This document shows positions 24,985 to 34,158 of a stretch of 42,506 nt of DNA, one piece after another. How positions within the stretch are numbered: position 1 is the first letter of the stretch; each line of letters begins with the position of its first letter. The DNA is from an uncultured Sterolibacterium sp. (lineage in GTDB: Bacteria; Pseudomonadota; Gammaproteobacteria; Burkholderiales; Rhodocyclaceae), in contig CAIYYX010000119.1 in assembly GCA_903930535.1 (NCBI GenBank), positions 1 to 42,506 on the forward strand. The letters run 5' to 3'. Below the pieces are notes generated by a model, which was given only the letters and a program-made list of their open reading frames with translations, did no database searches and was not told the origin of the DNA. Made by a program: the position numbers and the translations under genes.

Positions 24985-25868
24985 TTGAACACTCCGGGCA
25001 GACTCAGGTGGAAGTCGGCGACGATGCCGGCGGTGATCGTCGCGCCGACCCAGTTGTTGTGCAGGAAGGCCTTGAAGCAGTCCTCGCGGTTGCGGCCGCG
25101 AATCAGCGTGTAATGGTAGAGCATGATGATGGCGGCGACGGCCAGGCCTGCGAAATAAAACAGGCCATAGCGGAGAGACCAGCCTATCCACACGAGTATC
25201 GCCAGCATCAGTGCATAGCAAATCATCACCCCGGCCACATCGAAGCGACCCAGGGAGATGGCCGAGGTGCGTATGCCCAGTTTGATATCGTCGTCGCGAT
25301 CGACCATGGCATATTCCGTATCGTAGGCGATCGCCCAGAACACGTTGGCGGCGAGCAGCACCCAGCAGACGAGGGGGACGGCGTTCTGGATCGCGGCGAA
25401 GGCCATGGGGATGCCGAAGCCGAAGGCCACACCGAGATAGGCTTGCGGTACGGCAAAGCGCTTGACGAAGGGATAGCTGCCGGCTAAGAATACGGCTGGC
25501 ACCGCCAGCAGCCAGACAAGCCTGTTGAGCGGCAGGATCAGCAGGAAGGAAAGGACGAGGAGCACTATGGCGATAATCATCGCCTCCTTCACCGACACCT
25601 CTCCGGTGGCCAGCGGCCTGTCCCTGGTGCGCTTGACCTGGCCGTCATAGTTGCGATCGGCATAGTCGTTGATAGCCACGCCCGCCGAGCGCATCAGCAA
25701 CGTGCCCAGACAGAAGATCCACACCACGACCAGGCTGGGCCGGCCTCTGCCGGCGATCAACAATCCCCAAAGGGTGGGCCAGAGCAGCAGCAATGTACCT
25801 ATGGGTTTGTCGAGCCGCAGCAGCTTTTCATAAAGCGTGAGGCGCCTGGCCAGTGCTTTCAGATTCAT
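24981..25868 (-). CDS. ubiA: 4-hydroxybenzoate octaprenyltransferase UbiA
   Basis: A 295-residue polytopic membrane prenyltransferase with the two Asp-rich motifs of the family: [15 protein letters not shown] (near residue 67) and [20 protein letters not shown] (near 185), which bind the Mg-prenyl diphosphate. It attaches the polyprenyl chain to 4-hydroxybenzoate in the inner membrane. It is the first gene of the ubiA-ubiD operon. No chorismate lyase gene (ubiC) is next to it. Confidence 0.95.
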   Translation of the reverse strand: MNLKALARRLTLYEKLLRLDKPIGTLLLLWPTLWGLLIAGRGRPSLVVVWIFCLGTLLMRSAGVAINDYADRNYDGQVKRTRDRPLATGEVSVKEAMIIAIVLLVLSFLLILPLNRLVWLLAVPAVFLAGSYPFVKRFAVPQAYLGVAFGFGIPMAFAAIQNAVPLVCWVLLAANVFWAIAYDTEYAMVDRDDDIKLGIRTSAISLGRFDVAGVMICYALMLAILVWIGWSLRYGLFYFAGLAVAAIIMLYHYTLIRGRNREDCFKAFLHNNWVGATITAGIVADFHLSLPGVFK

Positions 25869-25903
25869 GCGCTGAGGTCAGGTAATTGGGTCAGGTCGCT
25901 CGG

Positions 25904-26824
25904 TCAAACGATGCCCGGCATGGCGAAGGACAGCGCCTGAAGTTTCGCCTGCAGTTCCGTCCTCTGGCCGGCGTCGAGTTCGACCAGCGGCGGACGCAGA
26001 TGATTCCAGCCCTCGTCGTGCGCATAATGGGCGATGGTGGCCTTGATCGCTGCGATCAACGGATAGGCCTGCATGGTCTTCCTCAGAGTATCGAGACCGG
26101 CCTGCATCGCAACCGCCTGCGGCGACCGCCAGTTCTGATAGACGGCGACGATGGGGCCGGGATTGACGTTTCCCGTCGCCGTGATGCAGCCTGAACCACC
26201 ATGTTGCATGCCTTCCAGGAGCAGCATCTCGGAACCAGGGAAGACGTCGAAATCCGCTCCTGCGAAGGCCGATAGCACAGCGCGCAGATTGGCCACGTCG
26301 CCCGAGCTGTCCTTGATTCCGGCGATCGCGCTCGGATAGGTTTTCTTCAACCGCTCAATCAGGGGAAGGGAAAGTGGCACCTGGCTCTGCGGCGGGATGT
26401 GGTAGAGATAAACTTGCAGATTCTCGTCGCCCACCCGCTCTATGGTCTCGGCGAAACTCCTGAAGATGCCCTCATCCGTAACCCCCTTGTAGTAGAAAGG
26501 CGGCAGCATCAGCACACCGGCGCAGCCGGCCTGGGTCGCATGACGGGTCAGCCTGACCGTGTCGGTGAGGGAACAGCAGCCCGTGCCAGGCATCAGCCGA
26601 CCCGGAGGAATGCCTGCTGCGAGAAGCATGTCTAAGAGATCGATGCGCTCATCGACAGAGAGTGAATTCGCTTCGCTGGTGGTGCCGAATACCGCCAGGC
26701 CGGCGCAACCCTGTTCGAGCAGCCACTTGCAGTGCGCCACGAAGCGCTTGCCGTCGGGCGAGAGGTCTTTCGCGAAGGGAGTGACGACGGGGGACAGCAC
26801 TCCTTTGATTTTTTCCGGCTTCAT
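25904..26824 (-). CDS. Dihydrodipicolinate synthase/N-acetylneuraminate lyase family aldolase
   Basis: A 306-residue DapA-family TIM-barrel aldolase. It shows the GTTSEA loop near residue 48, the Tyr motif YLYHIPP near 139 and the Schiff-base Lys in GIKDSSGD near 170. The family condenses or cleaves pyruvate (or other 2-oxo acids) with aldehydes. It differs from typical housekeeping DapA in the YHIPP motif (DapA usually has YNVP), so it is probably a catabolic paralogue acting on a sugar acid or aromatic side-chain product. The substrate is unknown. Confidence 0.87.
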   Translation of the reverse strand: MKPEKIKGVLSPVVTPFAKDLSPDGKRFVAHCKWLLEQGCAGLAVFGTTSEANSLSVDERIDLLDMLLAAGIPPGRLMPGTGCCSLTDTVRLTRHATQAGCAGVLMLPPFYYKGVTDEGIFRSFAETIERVGDENLQVYLYHIPPQSQVPLSLPLIERLKKTYPSAIAGIKDSSGDVANLRAVLSAFAGADFDVFPGSEMLLLEGMQHGGSGCITATGNVNPGPIVAVYQNWRSPQAVAMQAGLDTLRKTMQAYPLIAAIKATIAHYAHDEGWNHLRPPLVELDAGQRTELQAKLQALSFAMPGIV

Positions 26825-26894
26825 TGGCGAGTCTCAAGCTTATGTGAATGCTGCATTGTGACGCGTAATTTTCGACTATGCTAGTTTAAAACCT

Positions 26895-26955
26895 GTCGTC
26901 CCCGCGCAGGCGGGCACCCAGGAAGGCACTGGATTTCCGCCTGCGCGGAAATGAC
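26895..26955. repeat. REP-type inverted doublet
   Basis: GTCGTCCCCGCGCAGGCGGG starts at 26895, and an inverted related arm (minus strand GTCATTTCCGCGCAGGCGGA) ends at 26955, together forming a large hairpin. Both arms match those at 21170-21230. It occupies the gap between the DapA-like gene and recG, whose remaining sequence shows nothing clear. Confidence 0.65.
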
Positions 26956-26999
26956 CATGTCACTCTTGCCGGACGTTTCAGCAATGGCCCATCGCCGGG

Positions 27000-29126
27000 T
27001 TAAGCCTTGAGCAACTCTTCTCTGCCGCCCAGCCAGCGCGCGAGATGCGCCGCGGCCAACTGCGGATGGTCACGCAGCATTTCTTCCGCTGCGGCGCGAG
27101 CCGCGGCGACCAGCGCTGCATCATCGAGATCGGCATAGCGCAGGAGCGGCACGCCGCTTTGCCGGGCGCCGACGAACTCTCCGGGTCCGCGCAGCCGCAG
27201 GTCCTGGCGCGCGATCTCGAAACCGTCGGAATGCTCGAAAATGATTTTCAGCCGCTCCCGCCCGGCCTGGGAAAGGGCCCGGGCATAGAGCAGAATGCAG
27301 GCGGATTCGGCTGCGCCGCGGCCGACGCGGCCGCGCAACTGATGCAACTGGGCGAGGCCGAAACGCTCTGCGTGCTCGATCACCATCAGCGAGGCATTGG
27401 ACACATCGACGCCGACCTCGATCACCGTGGTCGCCACCAGAAGCTGGACCTGTCCCGAAACGAAGGCCTCCATCACTGCGGATTTTTCCGCGGACTTCAT
27501 GCGGCCGTGCACCAGGCCGATGGAGATTTCAGAAAGCTCCTCTGTCAGGCGCTCGAATGTCTCGAGCGCGGTCTTCAGCTGCAGGGTTTCCGACTCCTCG
27601 ATCAGCGGGCACACCCAGTAGGCCTGATGGCCGTCGGCGCAGGCGGCGCGCACCCGCGCCACCACCTCGCCGCGGCGCGCTTCCGCCACCAGCTTGGTGA
27701 GCACCGGCTTGCGGCCCGGCGGCATTTCGTCTATCAGGGAGACATCGAGGTCGGCGTAATAACTCATCGCCAGGGTGCGCGGAATCGGTGTCGCCGACAT
27801 CATCAGCTGGTGCGGGCTCGCGCCTTTCTGCCTCAGGGCCAGGCGCTGGCGCACGCCGAAGCGATGCTGCTCGTCGACCACCGCGAGCCCCAGACGGGCG
27901 AACTCAACCCCCTCCTCGATCAGGGCGTGGGTGCCGACGACGATTGCGGCTCGCCCTTCGCCGACCGCCGCGATCATCGCCGCCTTCTCCTTCTTCTTAA
28001 GACTTCCCGACAGCCACGCCACCTCCAGACCCAAGGGCGCAAGCCAAAGCATCAGCTTTCGCCAGTGTTGTTCGGCGAGAATCTCCGTGGGCGCCATCAG
28101 CGCCCCCTGCCAGCCGTTCTCCACCGCCTGCAACAGGGCCAGTGCGGCGACTATGGTCTTGCCGCTGCCGACATCGCCCAGCAGCAAACGCTGCATCGGA
28201 TGCGGCTCTCCCAGGTCCATTCCTATCTCGCCCCAGGCGCGCTCCTGGGCGCCGGTGAGTCTGAAGGGAAGCGCATCCCGCAGCCTGCCGGTGAGCAGTC
28301 CGCTGCCCGGCAGAGCCGGCGCCCCGCGGGCGCGGCGGGCGGCGTAGGCGCGGCGAAGAGAGATCTGCTGCGCCAGCAGTTCGTCGAAACGGATGCGCCG
28401 CCATGCTTGAGAAAATGCCTTCCCCCCTTCCCCCTTAGCGAGGACGGAGGTGTCGAATGTTCGTCCGCTATCGCGACCTCCTTGTTCCTCGCAGGCCTCG
28501 TCTTCCAACCCGGCGGGCGGCTGGTGCAGCAAACGCACGGCCTGGGCGAAGGGGGCGAGTTCGATGCGCTGGCGCAACTCTTCCGGCAGGGTGTCGGCAA
28601 GATCGGTGCGCGATAGCGCCTCCCCGATCAATTTCCGCAGCGTCACTTGAGTGAGGCCGGCGGTGGTCGGATAGACAGGTGTCAGGGCCTGCGGCAGGGA
28701 TGCATCGGCGCTGACCGCGCTGGCGCGCGGATGCACCATCTCCGGACCGAAGTGGCCTTCGCGCACTTCGCCGAAGAGGCGCAGACGGGCGCCGGGCGCG
28801 TACTGCTTCTGCTGGCTGGGATAGAAGTTGAGCAGGCGCACCAGCAGCACGCCGGTCTCATCCTGCACCCGGCAAAGCAACTGCCGGCGCGGACGGAAGG
28901 CGATCTCTGTTGCCAACACGTTGACCTCGAGCTGCACCGGCATCCCCGGCGGCGCATCAGCAATGCTGGTCAGCCGCGTCTCATCCTCGTAGCGCAGCGG
29001 CAGGTGCAGCACCAGTTCCGCATCCGTGTGGAGACCCAGTTTGGCAAGCCTGGCGGCGATATTTTTGGCAATGCCGCGTGACGCCGGAGCGGCGGGGCTA
29101 GGCTCAGGCGACGACGAGGACGGCAT
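27000..29126 (-). CDS. recG: ATP-dependent DNA helicase RecG
   Basis: A 708-residue RecG. The N-terminal wedge/OB domain is followed by the helicase core: Walker A GDVGSGKT, the DEQHRFG motif (DExH box), [10 protein letters not shown] (motif III), QLRGRVGRG (motif VI) and the C-terminal [17 protein letters not shown]. It rescues stalled replication forks by branch migration. The start at 29126 is chosen because the family N-terminus begins shortly after; it overlaps the RidA-family gene by 23 bases. Unusually, about 30 residues around 208-240 (DNA about 28411-28500) look inserted before the conserved [13 protein letters not shown] segment. Confidence 0.95.
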   Translation of the reverse strand: MPSSSSPEPSPAAPASRGIAKNIAARLAKLGLHTDAELVLHLPLRYEDETRLTSIADAPPGMPVQLEVNVLATEIAFRPRRQLLCRVQDETGVLLVRLLNFYPSQQKQYAPGARLRLFGEVREGHFGPEMVHPRASAVSADASLPQALTPVYPTTAGLTQVTLRKLIGEALSRTDLADTLPEELRQRIELAPFAQAVRLLHQPPAGLEDEACEEQGGRDSGRTFDTSVLAKGEGGKAFSQAWRRIRFDELLAQQISLRRAYAARRARGAPALPGSGLLTGRLRDALPFRLTGAQERAWGEIGMDLGEPHPMQRLLLGDVGSGKTIVAALALLQAVENGWQGALMAPTEILAEQHWRKLMLWLAPLGLEVAWLSGSLKKKEKAAMIAAVGEGRAAIVVGTHALIEEGVEFARLGLAVVDEQHRFGVRQRLALRQKGASPHQLMMSATPIPRTLAMSYYADLDVSLIDEMPPGRKPVLTKLVAEARRGEVVARVRAACADGHQAYWVCPLIEESETLQLKTALETFERLTEELSEISIGLVHGRMKSAEKSAVMEAFVSGQVQLLVATTVIEVGVDVSNASLMVIEHAERFGLAQLHQLRGRVGRGAAESACILLYARALSQAGRERLKIIFEHSDGFEIARQDLRLRGPGEFVGARQSGVPLLRYADLDDAALVAAARAAAEEMLRDHPQLAAAHLARWLGGREELLKA

Positions 29127-29484
29127 CCGCCTCAACCAGAGCGCCGCGCGGCAACTCCCTGACGCCGACCGCGGCGCGCGCCGGGTAGGGCTGACCGACA
29201 TAGCGCGCCATGACTTCATTGACCTTGGCGAAATGGGCGAGATCGGTGAGATAGATATTGATCTTCACGGCATCATCGAGGCTGGCTCCCGCCGCCACGG
29301 CAACCGCCCTGAGGTTCTCGAACACGCGCACGATCTGCGCGTCTATGCCCTCGTCCAAGGTCATGGTGGCCGGGTCCAGGCCGATCTGGCCAGACATATA
29401 AATGGTGTTGCCGACCTGGACAGCCTGGGAATAGGTGCCGATGGCTGCGGGCGCGGCGGTGCTGCTGATGATTTTGCGGCTCAT
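29104..29484 (-). CDS. RidA-family (YjgF/YER057c/UK114) imine deaminase
   Basis: A 126-residue small protein of the RidA family, which hydrolyses reactive enamine/imine intermediates released by PLP enzymes. It starts [20 protein letters not shown] and contains [14 protein letters not shown], then [10 protein letters not shown] and the [17 protein letters not shown] segment with the conserved Arg. ATG 29484 is preceded by GGAG at the proper distance; an ATG at 29502 would add six residues. Its end overlaps recG, so the two are probably cotranscribed. Confidence 0.93.
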   Translation of the reverse strand: MSRKIISSTAAPAAIGTYSQAVQVGNTIYMSGQIGLDPATMTLDEGIDAQIVRVFENLRAVAVAAGASLDDAVKINIYLTDLAHFAKVNEVMARYVGQPYPARAAVGVRELPRGALVEADAVLVVA

Positions 29485-29531
29485 GGGTTTTCTCCGGAAC
29501 AAACCATATTATTCCAGATCGCCGGGAATCA

Positions 29532-29963
29532 TCAGGCTTTCGCAACGATGTAGCGTATCTGCGCGAAGGCGTGCTGGAGGCCGCGCTGGGTGCGGGTGTT
29601 GATGATGAGCGGGGACTTCAGGTTGGCGCGCAATTCGCTTTGCGCCTTGCCGTCTTCCTTCACCAGCATCACCACCACCACCGCGTCCGTGGTATCGGCG
29701 AGTTTGAGCAGCGCCATCTCATCGTCCGAGAGTTCGATCTGGTAGCTGAAACCAAGCAGGGAGGGATCCATGACATGGAAAGCGACGGCCGGATCGTCGA
29801 GCGACTGCAGGATGAAATAACTGAGCTGACTGCTTTTTTCGCCCTCCTGATGAAACAGCGAGAAGCGCCGGCATGCCTCGAAGCCTGCCAGGCCATTGGG
29901 GAATTCGATGATTTTGGAGGGCTCGACCTCCAGGGTACCGAAGCGGGGGCTTTCAATTTTCAT
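29532..29963 (-). CDS. fliW: Flagellar assembly factor FliW
   Basis: A 143-residue protein with the FliW pattern: FGTLEVEPSKIIEFPNGLAGFE at the N-terminus, FHVMDP in the middle and LKSPLIINTRTQRGLQ near the C-terminus. FliW binds flagellin and the translational repressor CsrA, linking flagellin supply to its synthesis. No flagellin or csrA gene is in the window. It lies next to a SPOR protein and a DUF2802 protein on the same strand. Confidence 0.93.
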   Translation of the reverse strand: MKIESPRFGTLEVEPSKIIEFPNGLAGFEACRRFSLFHQEGEKSSQLSYFILQSLDDPAVAFHVMDPSLLGFSYQIELSDDEMALLKLADTTDAVVVVMLVKEDGKAQSELRANLKSPLIINTRTQRGLQHAFAQIRYIVAKA

Positions 29964-29991
29964 GTTTTGTTTCCCAGGTTGTTTGGACTAG

Positions 29992-30717
29992 CTACTTTTT
30001 CACCGCGACCACCACGCCGGTCTCCATGCCCAGCGCTTTCAGCTTTTCGCGTGTCGCCTCGGCTTCCTCTCTTGTCTTGAACGGACCGACTTGGACGCGC
30101 GCCTCAATCTGCGAAGGAATGCCGTTCAATTCAAGTTTCGCGCGCAACTCCTCGGCGTTGGCGGTATTGCTGAAAACCCCCAACTGCAGCACGAAGCCGC
30201 GCAAAGCCTCGGCGGCCTGGGTCAGCGGCCGCGAAGGCTGGGTCAGCGGCTGCGCCAGAACGGCTGCCGGCTGCTTGGGCCTTGCCGCGGCAATGGGTTC
30301 AGACGGCTTGTGAATCGCCAGCCGCCCTGTGGCCGGCTTGGTCAGCGGCCGCTCTGGCTTGGGCGGGGGAGTGACGGGTGCGGCCGTCGTCTCGGGCTCG
30401 GCGGCGGCCTCCTCGACCTTCTTTGCCTCTTCCGGCGGAGTCTCCGCGGCCTTGGCCTCCGGGGCCGGCGCAGCCGGTTCCGGCGCCGCCGGCTCCGGCG
30501 CGGCTGGCGCCTTCGCCACCTTGGGTGGCGGTTCAGGCTCGTTCAACTTGTCGACCACCATGAGCATGCCCAGGAGGGCTGCGATCAACACTGCCGCCAC
30601 CGCGACGCGGTTGAGCAGGCGCTTTTTCAGCGCCTGGGCGTCAGACGCTGCCTCAGCTTCGGGAGGGTCGGCGGCAGCGACTGGCTCATCCGGCTTTTTG
30701 GTTGTCATTCTTGCCAT
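29992..30717 (-). CDS. SPOR-domain inner-membrane protein
   Basis: A protein of about 241 residues with one transmembrane segment (near residues 30-52), a long Ala/Pro/Glu-rich linker with repeated PEPAAP and PLTQ/PLTK units, and a C-terminal SPOR domain (VLQLGVFSNTANAEELRAKL, then VQVGPFKTREEAEATREKL). SPOR domains bind denuded peptidoglycan glycan strands at the septum, so it may help cell division or wall remodelling. ATG 30717 is preferred for its spacing from AGGAG; ATG 30726 is possible. It overlaps the upstream DUF2802 gene. Confidence 0.88.
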   Translation of the reverse strand: MARMTTKKPDEPVAAADPPEAEAASDAQALKKRLLNRVAVAAVLIAALLGMLMVVDKLNEPEPPPKVAKAPAAPEPAAPEPAAPAPEAKAAETPPEEAKKVEEAAAEPETTAAPVTPPPKPERPLTKPATGRLAIHKPSEPIAAARPKQPAAVLAQPLTQPSRPLTQAAEALRGFVLQLGVFSNTANAEELRAKLELNGIPSQIEARVQVGPFKTREEAEATREKLKALGMETGVVVAVKK

Positions 30718-31162
30718 GGTTTTCATACTCCTGCTTGTTACGGCTAAGAGCCATCACCAGTTCGGCCTCGCCGACCGAAATGCCGCACTGGTCAGCGATG
30801 GCCTGCGCATTCATCCCCCGCTGCGCGAGCAGCATCGCCTCGTTATATTGCGGCGAAACGCGGCGCGCCGCTTTCATTTTCGCCAGTTCATCCCTCAGCG
30901 CGCCCACTTCGCCGCGCATTTGCTGCAGTTCGGCCTCGATGCCTGAGCGCAGCAGATGCTCGCCGAATTGCACCGGCGACTGCCCCCAGTCATCCGGTTC
31001 TGCCGCCGGCAAAGCCTCAGTAGCCGCTTTCTCCGCGGCCGCGGGTTTCTTCCGCGGGCGGTTGATCCGGTAGAGCCGCGCGAGCTCGATCAGCAGATAA
31101 ACCGCAGCCAAAGCTACCGCAATCCAGATCGCGTCGCGCCAGCCGAGTGCCGAAAAATCCAT
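30686..31162 (-). CDS. DUF2802 membrane protein
   Basis: A 158-residue protein with an N-terminal transmembrane segment (about residues 10-30, AIWIAVALAAVYLLIELARL), a Lys/Ala-rich linker, a predicted coiled coil (ELQQMRGEVGALRDELAKMK) and a C-terminal helix-turn-helix-like segment (MNAQAIADQCGISVGEAELV). Such proteins are usually found near flagellar and chemotaxis genes; function is unknown. AAGGAG precedes ATG 31162 by about eleven bases. It overlaps the SPOR gene by about 30 bases, indicating one transcript through fliW. Confidence 0.82.
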   Translation of the reverse strand: MDFSALGWRDAIWIAVALAAVYLLIELARLYRINRPRKKPAAAEKAATEALPAAEPDDWGQSPVQFGEHLLRSGIEAELQQMRGEVGALRDELAKMKAARRVSPQYNEAMLLAQRGMNAQAIADQCGISVGEAELVMALSRNKQEYENHGKNDNQKAG

Positions 31163-31337
31163 CCTTGTCGTCCGCTCCTTCAGGCCGCGCCGTGCTCCGG
31201 CGCCTGGTCCAAATGCCACAGGATATCATCGAGCGTCTCGATGCCAAATCGGCGGTCGGACATGGACTGGCGCCTTCGCGTGACAATGGCGCAAGCAGAC
31301 GGCTCACTATGCCGGAATGATAGCCAGCGGATCATTC

Positions 31338-31368
31338 GGGTAAATGACAAGCAGACCCCTATTTACCC
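31338..31368. repeat. Inverted repeat GGGTAAAT-N15-ATTTACCC
   Basis: Perfect 8-base arms at 31338-31345 and 31361-31368 lie between the end of the sigma-54 regulator gene and the DUF2802 gene. A CGTTTTT run follows on the plus strand, as in a terminator, but no plus-strand gene precedes it. It could be an operator for the DUF2802-SPOR-fliW row. Between it and DUF2802 there is only a 27-codon frame (31180-31263, minus) without strong support. Confidence 0.4.
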
Positions 31369-31396
31369 CGTTTTTATGCCGAGGATGAATAGGCCG

Positions 31397-32710
31397 TTAC
31401 TGCAAATTAAGCTTTCTCATCTTTTCCCAAAGATTCTTGCGGCTGATTCCCAATGCGGCCGCCGTCTCGGCAATACGCCCGGACCTGGAGCGAAGCGCTT
31501 CCTCGATGTAGCGCCGCTCATGGGTTTCAAGATAGTCGCCGAGAGACTCGGACACCGCGGCATCGGTTTCGGGAGGGGCGCCTTGAAACAGGATTTCCGC
31601 CGTCAGCACTGCCTGGTTTGAGAGCACGCAGGCGCGCTCCAGGCAATTCTTGAGTTCGCGAATGTTTCCCGGCCAAAGATGATCAAGCAAGGCATTTTCT
31701 GCGGCAGGAGAAAGGGTTCGCCTTGGCTTGCCCTGTTGGGCCGCCTCGGCATCCAGGAAATGTCCCGAGAGCCACAAGATGTCCTCCTTGCGCTCGCGCA
31801 GCGGTGGAATCTGCAACTCCACGACGTGGATCCGGTAATAAAGATCCTCACGAAATCCACCCTTTTCGACCAGACTCTTCAGATCCTTGTTGGTCGCGCA
31901 GACGAGGTGGATATCGACGGGAATCGGAATCTCTCCGCCCACGCGCACCACCTTGCGGTCCTGAATCGCACGCAGCAGTTTCACCTGCATCGCCAGCGAC
32001 ATGTCGCCGATCTCGTCTAAGAATAGCGTGCCGCCGTCGGCCTGCTCGAAGTAACCCTTTTTGTCGCGCAGGGCGCCTGTATAGGCGCCTTTGACGTAGC
32101 CGAAAATCTCCGCTTCCAGCAGCGTCTCGGTCAGGGCGCCGCAATTGACGGTGACAAAAGGCAGTTGCCATCCGGGATCCCGCGCCCTGTGCAAGGCTCT
32201 GGCCACCTCCTCCTTGCCAACGCCGGACTCCCCGGTGATCAACACCGTCGTATTGCCCTCTGCGAGTCTCGGCAGTATCGCCTCGACGTTGCGCATGGCG
32301 CTGGAAATGCCCAGCACGGGTTCTTGCGAGTTGCTCGGCCGGGTTTTCACGCACAGCGAGCGCACCTTCTCGAGCAAGGCGCGGATGTCCAGGGGCTTGG
32401 TCAGGTAATCCTCCGCTCCGAGCTTGAGGAGCCTGACAGCGCGATCTATGGCGCCATGGCCGGTGATGAAGACATAGGGGGGGAGAGCGATGCCGGCAGT
32501 CTGCAACTCCTCGAACAGGGTCTCGCCGTCGATGTCCGGCAGTTTGATGTCGCTCACCACGACCTGATAATTGCCGAGCGAAATGGATGCCCGTGCCGCC
32601 TCGCCTGTCTTGAACCACTCGCACTCGAAACCCTCGATGCCGAAACGGTCGGCGATGGCTTCGCCCATGATCTCGTCGTCCTCGACAAGACAGATACGGT
32701 AAGGACTCAT
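31397..32710 (-). CDS. Sigma-54-dependent response regulator, NtrC/AioR type
   Basis: A 437-residue activator. The receiver domain has Asp54 (VVVSDIKLPD) and the Lys in YLTKPLD. The AAA+ domain has Walker A GESGVGKE, the sigma-54 contact loop GAYTGA (Tyr in place of the common Phe) and Walker B GGTLFLDEIGDM. The C-terminal Fis-type helix-turn-helix is GRIAETAAALGISRKNLWEK. It needs sigma-54 RNA polymerase, and a near-consensus -24/-12 promoter lies at 35401 in front of the cytochrome genes. It overlaps the kinase gene by four bases. The three GTTAC-N6-GTAAC sites upstream of the operon are the best candidates for its binding sites. Confidence 0.93.
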   Translation of the reverse strand: MSPYRICLVEDDEIMGEAIADRFGIEGFECEWFKTGEAARASISLGNYQVVVSDIKLPDIDGETLFEELQTAGIALPPYVFITGHGAIDRAVRLLKLGAEDYLTKPLDIRALLEKVRSLCVKTRPSNSQEPVLGISSAMRNVEAILPRLAEGNTTVLITGESGVGKEEVARALHRARDPGWQLPFVTVNCGALTETLLEAEIFGYVKGAYTGALRDKKGYFEQADGGTLFLDEIGDMSLAMQVKLLRAIQDRKVVRVGGEIPIPVDIHLVCATNKDLKSLVEKGGFREDLYYRIHVVELQIPPLRERKEDILWLSGHFLDAEAAQQGKPRRTLSPAAENALLDHLWPGNIRELKNCLERACVLSNQAVLTAEILFQGAPPETDAAVSESLGDYLETHERRYIEEALRSRSGRIAETAAALGISRKNLWEKMRKLNLQ

Positions 32711-34158
32711 GTGTTTGTACCTGATGGCAGGGTAACGGAAAAGCGCATATGGCCGTCGTGCAGGTCCACGCTGATCGCACCGCCAAGTTGCTGGACAATC
32801 TGGTAGGTCATCCAGAGGCCTAGCCCGTGACCGTCCTCGCTCAGGGGAGAGAAAGGCTCGAAGAGATGGGTCATTTGCTCTTCCGTCAACAGCTTGCCGT
32901 CGTTCTCGACGGTCATGCGCAAGATGCCGGCGTCAAACTCGACAGAACAGGCCACCCTCCCCCGCGAATCGGCGGCATGGATGGCGTTGAGCAGCAGATT
33001 GATGAGGATCTGCCTGACCAGGCTCGCCTGAAGAGGCAAGGGCTGGGCAAGGCTGGCACTCCAGTCTACGCGCAGCGTCTTCTTGCGGGCCAGGGGCACG
33101 ACCAGGCTTCTGACGTCCTCGATATCCTGAGGCTCGAGATACCGGCTCTTCATGCGCGCCTCAACCAGCAGCCCGCCCACCGTATCACCAATCTGGGTGA
33201 GGCCGCGCTCGATCAGGGCGATGGTCTTGGCAGTGCGCGGATCAGTCTCGCCGAAACTCTTCAAGGTGTCTATGGCCGTGAGCATGCCGCCCAAGGGATT
33301 GTTGATCTCGTGGGCCATGCCGGCGGCGAGCCGGCCCACCGCTGCAAGTCGTTCCGACTGCACCATCTGGCGCTCCAGCGCTTCCTTCCTTTCCTGCTCG
33401 ACAATCATCCGGCGATAGGCATCGAACAATTGGCCAAGCTCATCCTGATAGGCATACATTTCAGGCTGCAATGCTGCCGCGCCTCTGCTATCGATAGCCC
33501 CCATGCGGTTGGCAAGCAACACCAGCGGCCGCGACATGCGGCTCCCCCAATACCAGTTGATGGGCAGGAGTACCGCCAGAACCAGGAGACCCATCAGGCC
33601 ACCGCGCCAGGCGGCGCTGTAGAATCGCGGCAGAAGCATGTCCCTGGAGTACTCGATGATCAGGGTTCCGAGAAAACTTCCTTCGTCAGCGATAGGGGTC
33701 ACGACATAGAGTCGGCTCGAGTCCGGCAAGTCTATGATCAGACTGTCATCGCCGTGAATTTCTTCGATCTTCGCGGCCAGAGCCGCATATTCGCTACTCA
33801 GTTGGCGCAGCCCGACAAGCATGGGGATGGCCCTCGGGCTTGTGGAAACCACCACCTGCATCGTCTTGTCGACAACCAGGATGGCCTCAGGCTGAAGCGC
33901 ATTGTCGCCGCTTGCCCGCTTGAGAGGCGCATTGACGATCTCGGATACGCGCCAAACATCGTCTTGTTGCAGGGGGGAAAAAAGTGTCTTGGCCAGCGTG
34001 CGTCCGAGATTTGAGGAACTGATGAGCAGGTCTTGCTTGAGATCGTCATAGTCCAGGAGCATCAGCGAAGCGGACACCGCTAGCGCTGTCGTGACTATGA
34101 GCAGGCTCCCCCACAAGGGAATCTTGTAGCGGAAGCTGAGATCGAAAAATGTTTTCAT
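32707..34158 (-). CDS. Sensor histidine kinase, partner of PhnD-like protein
   Basis: A 483-residue kinase with TM1 (about 12-33), a periplasmic domain of about 150 residues, TM2 (185-203), a HAMP-like linker, H-box GMAHEINNPLGG with His283, N-box LINLLLNAIHAA and G-box DGHGLGL. The middle G box is weak (VENDGK). It overlaps the binding-protein gene upstream and the regulator gene downstream by four bases each (ATGA), so all three are coupled. This layout equals AioX-AioS-AioR, in which the periplasmic protein signals through the kinase. The signal here is unknown. Confidence 0.92.
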   Translation of the reverse strand: MKTFFDLSFRYKIPLWGSLLIVTTALAVSASLMLLDYDDLKQDLLISSSNLGRTLAKTLFSPLQQDDVWRVSEIVNAPLKRASGDNALQPEAILVVDKTMQVVVSTSPRAIPMLVGLRQLSSEYAALAAKIEEIHGDDSLIIDLPDSSRLYVVTPIADEGSFLGTLIIEYSRDMLLPRFYSAAWRGGLMGLLVLAVLLPINWYWGSRMSRPLVLLANRMGAIDSRGAAALQPEMYAYQDELGQLFDAYRRMIVEQERKEALERQMVQSERLAAVGRLAAGMAHEINNPLGGMLTAIDTLKSFGETDPRTAKTIALIERGLTQIGDTVGGLLVEARMKSRYLEPQDIEDVRSLVVPLARKKTLRVDWSASLAQPLPLQASLVRQILINLLLNAIHAADSRGRVACSVEFDAGILRMTVENDGKLLTEEQMTHLFEPFSPLSEDGHGLGLWMTYQIVQQLGGAISVDLHDGHMRFSVTLPSGTNT

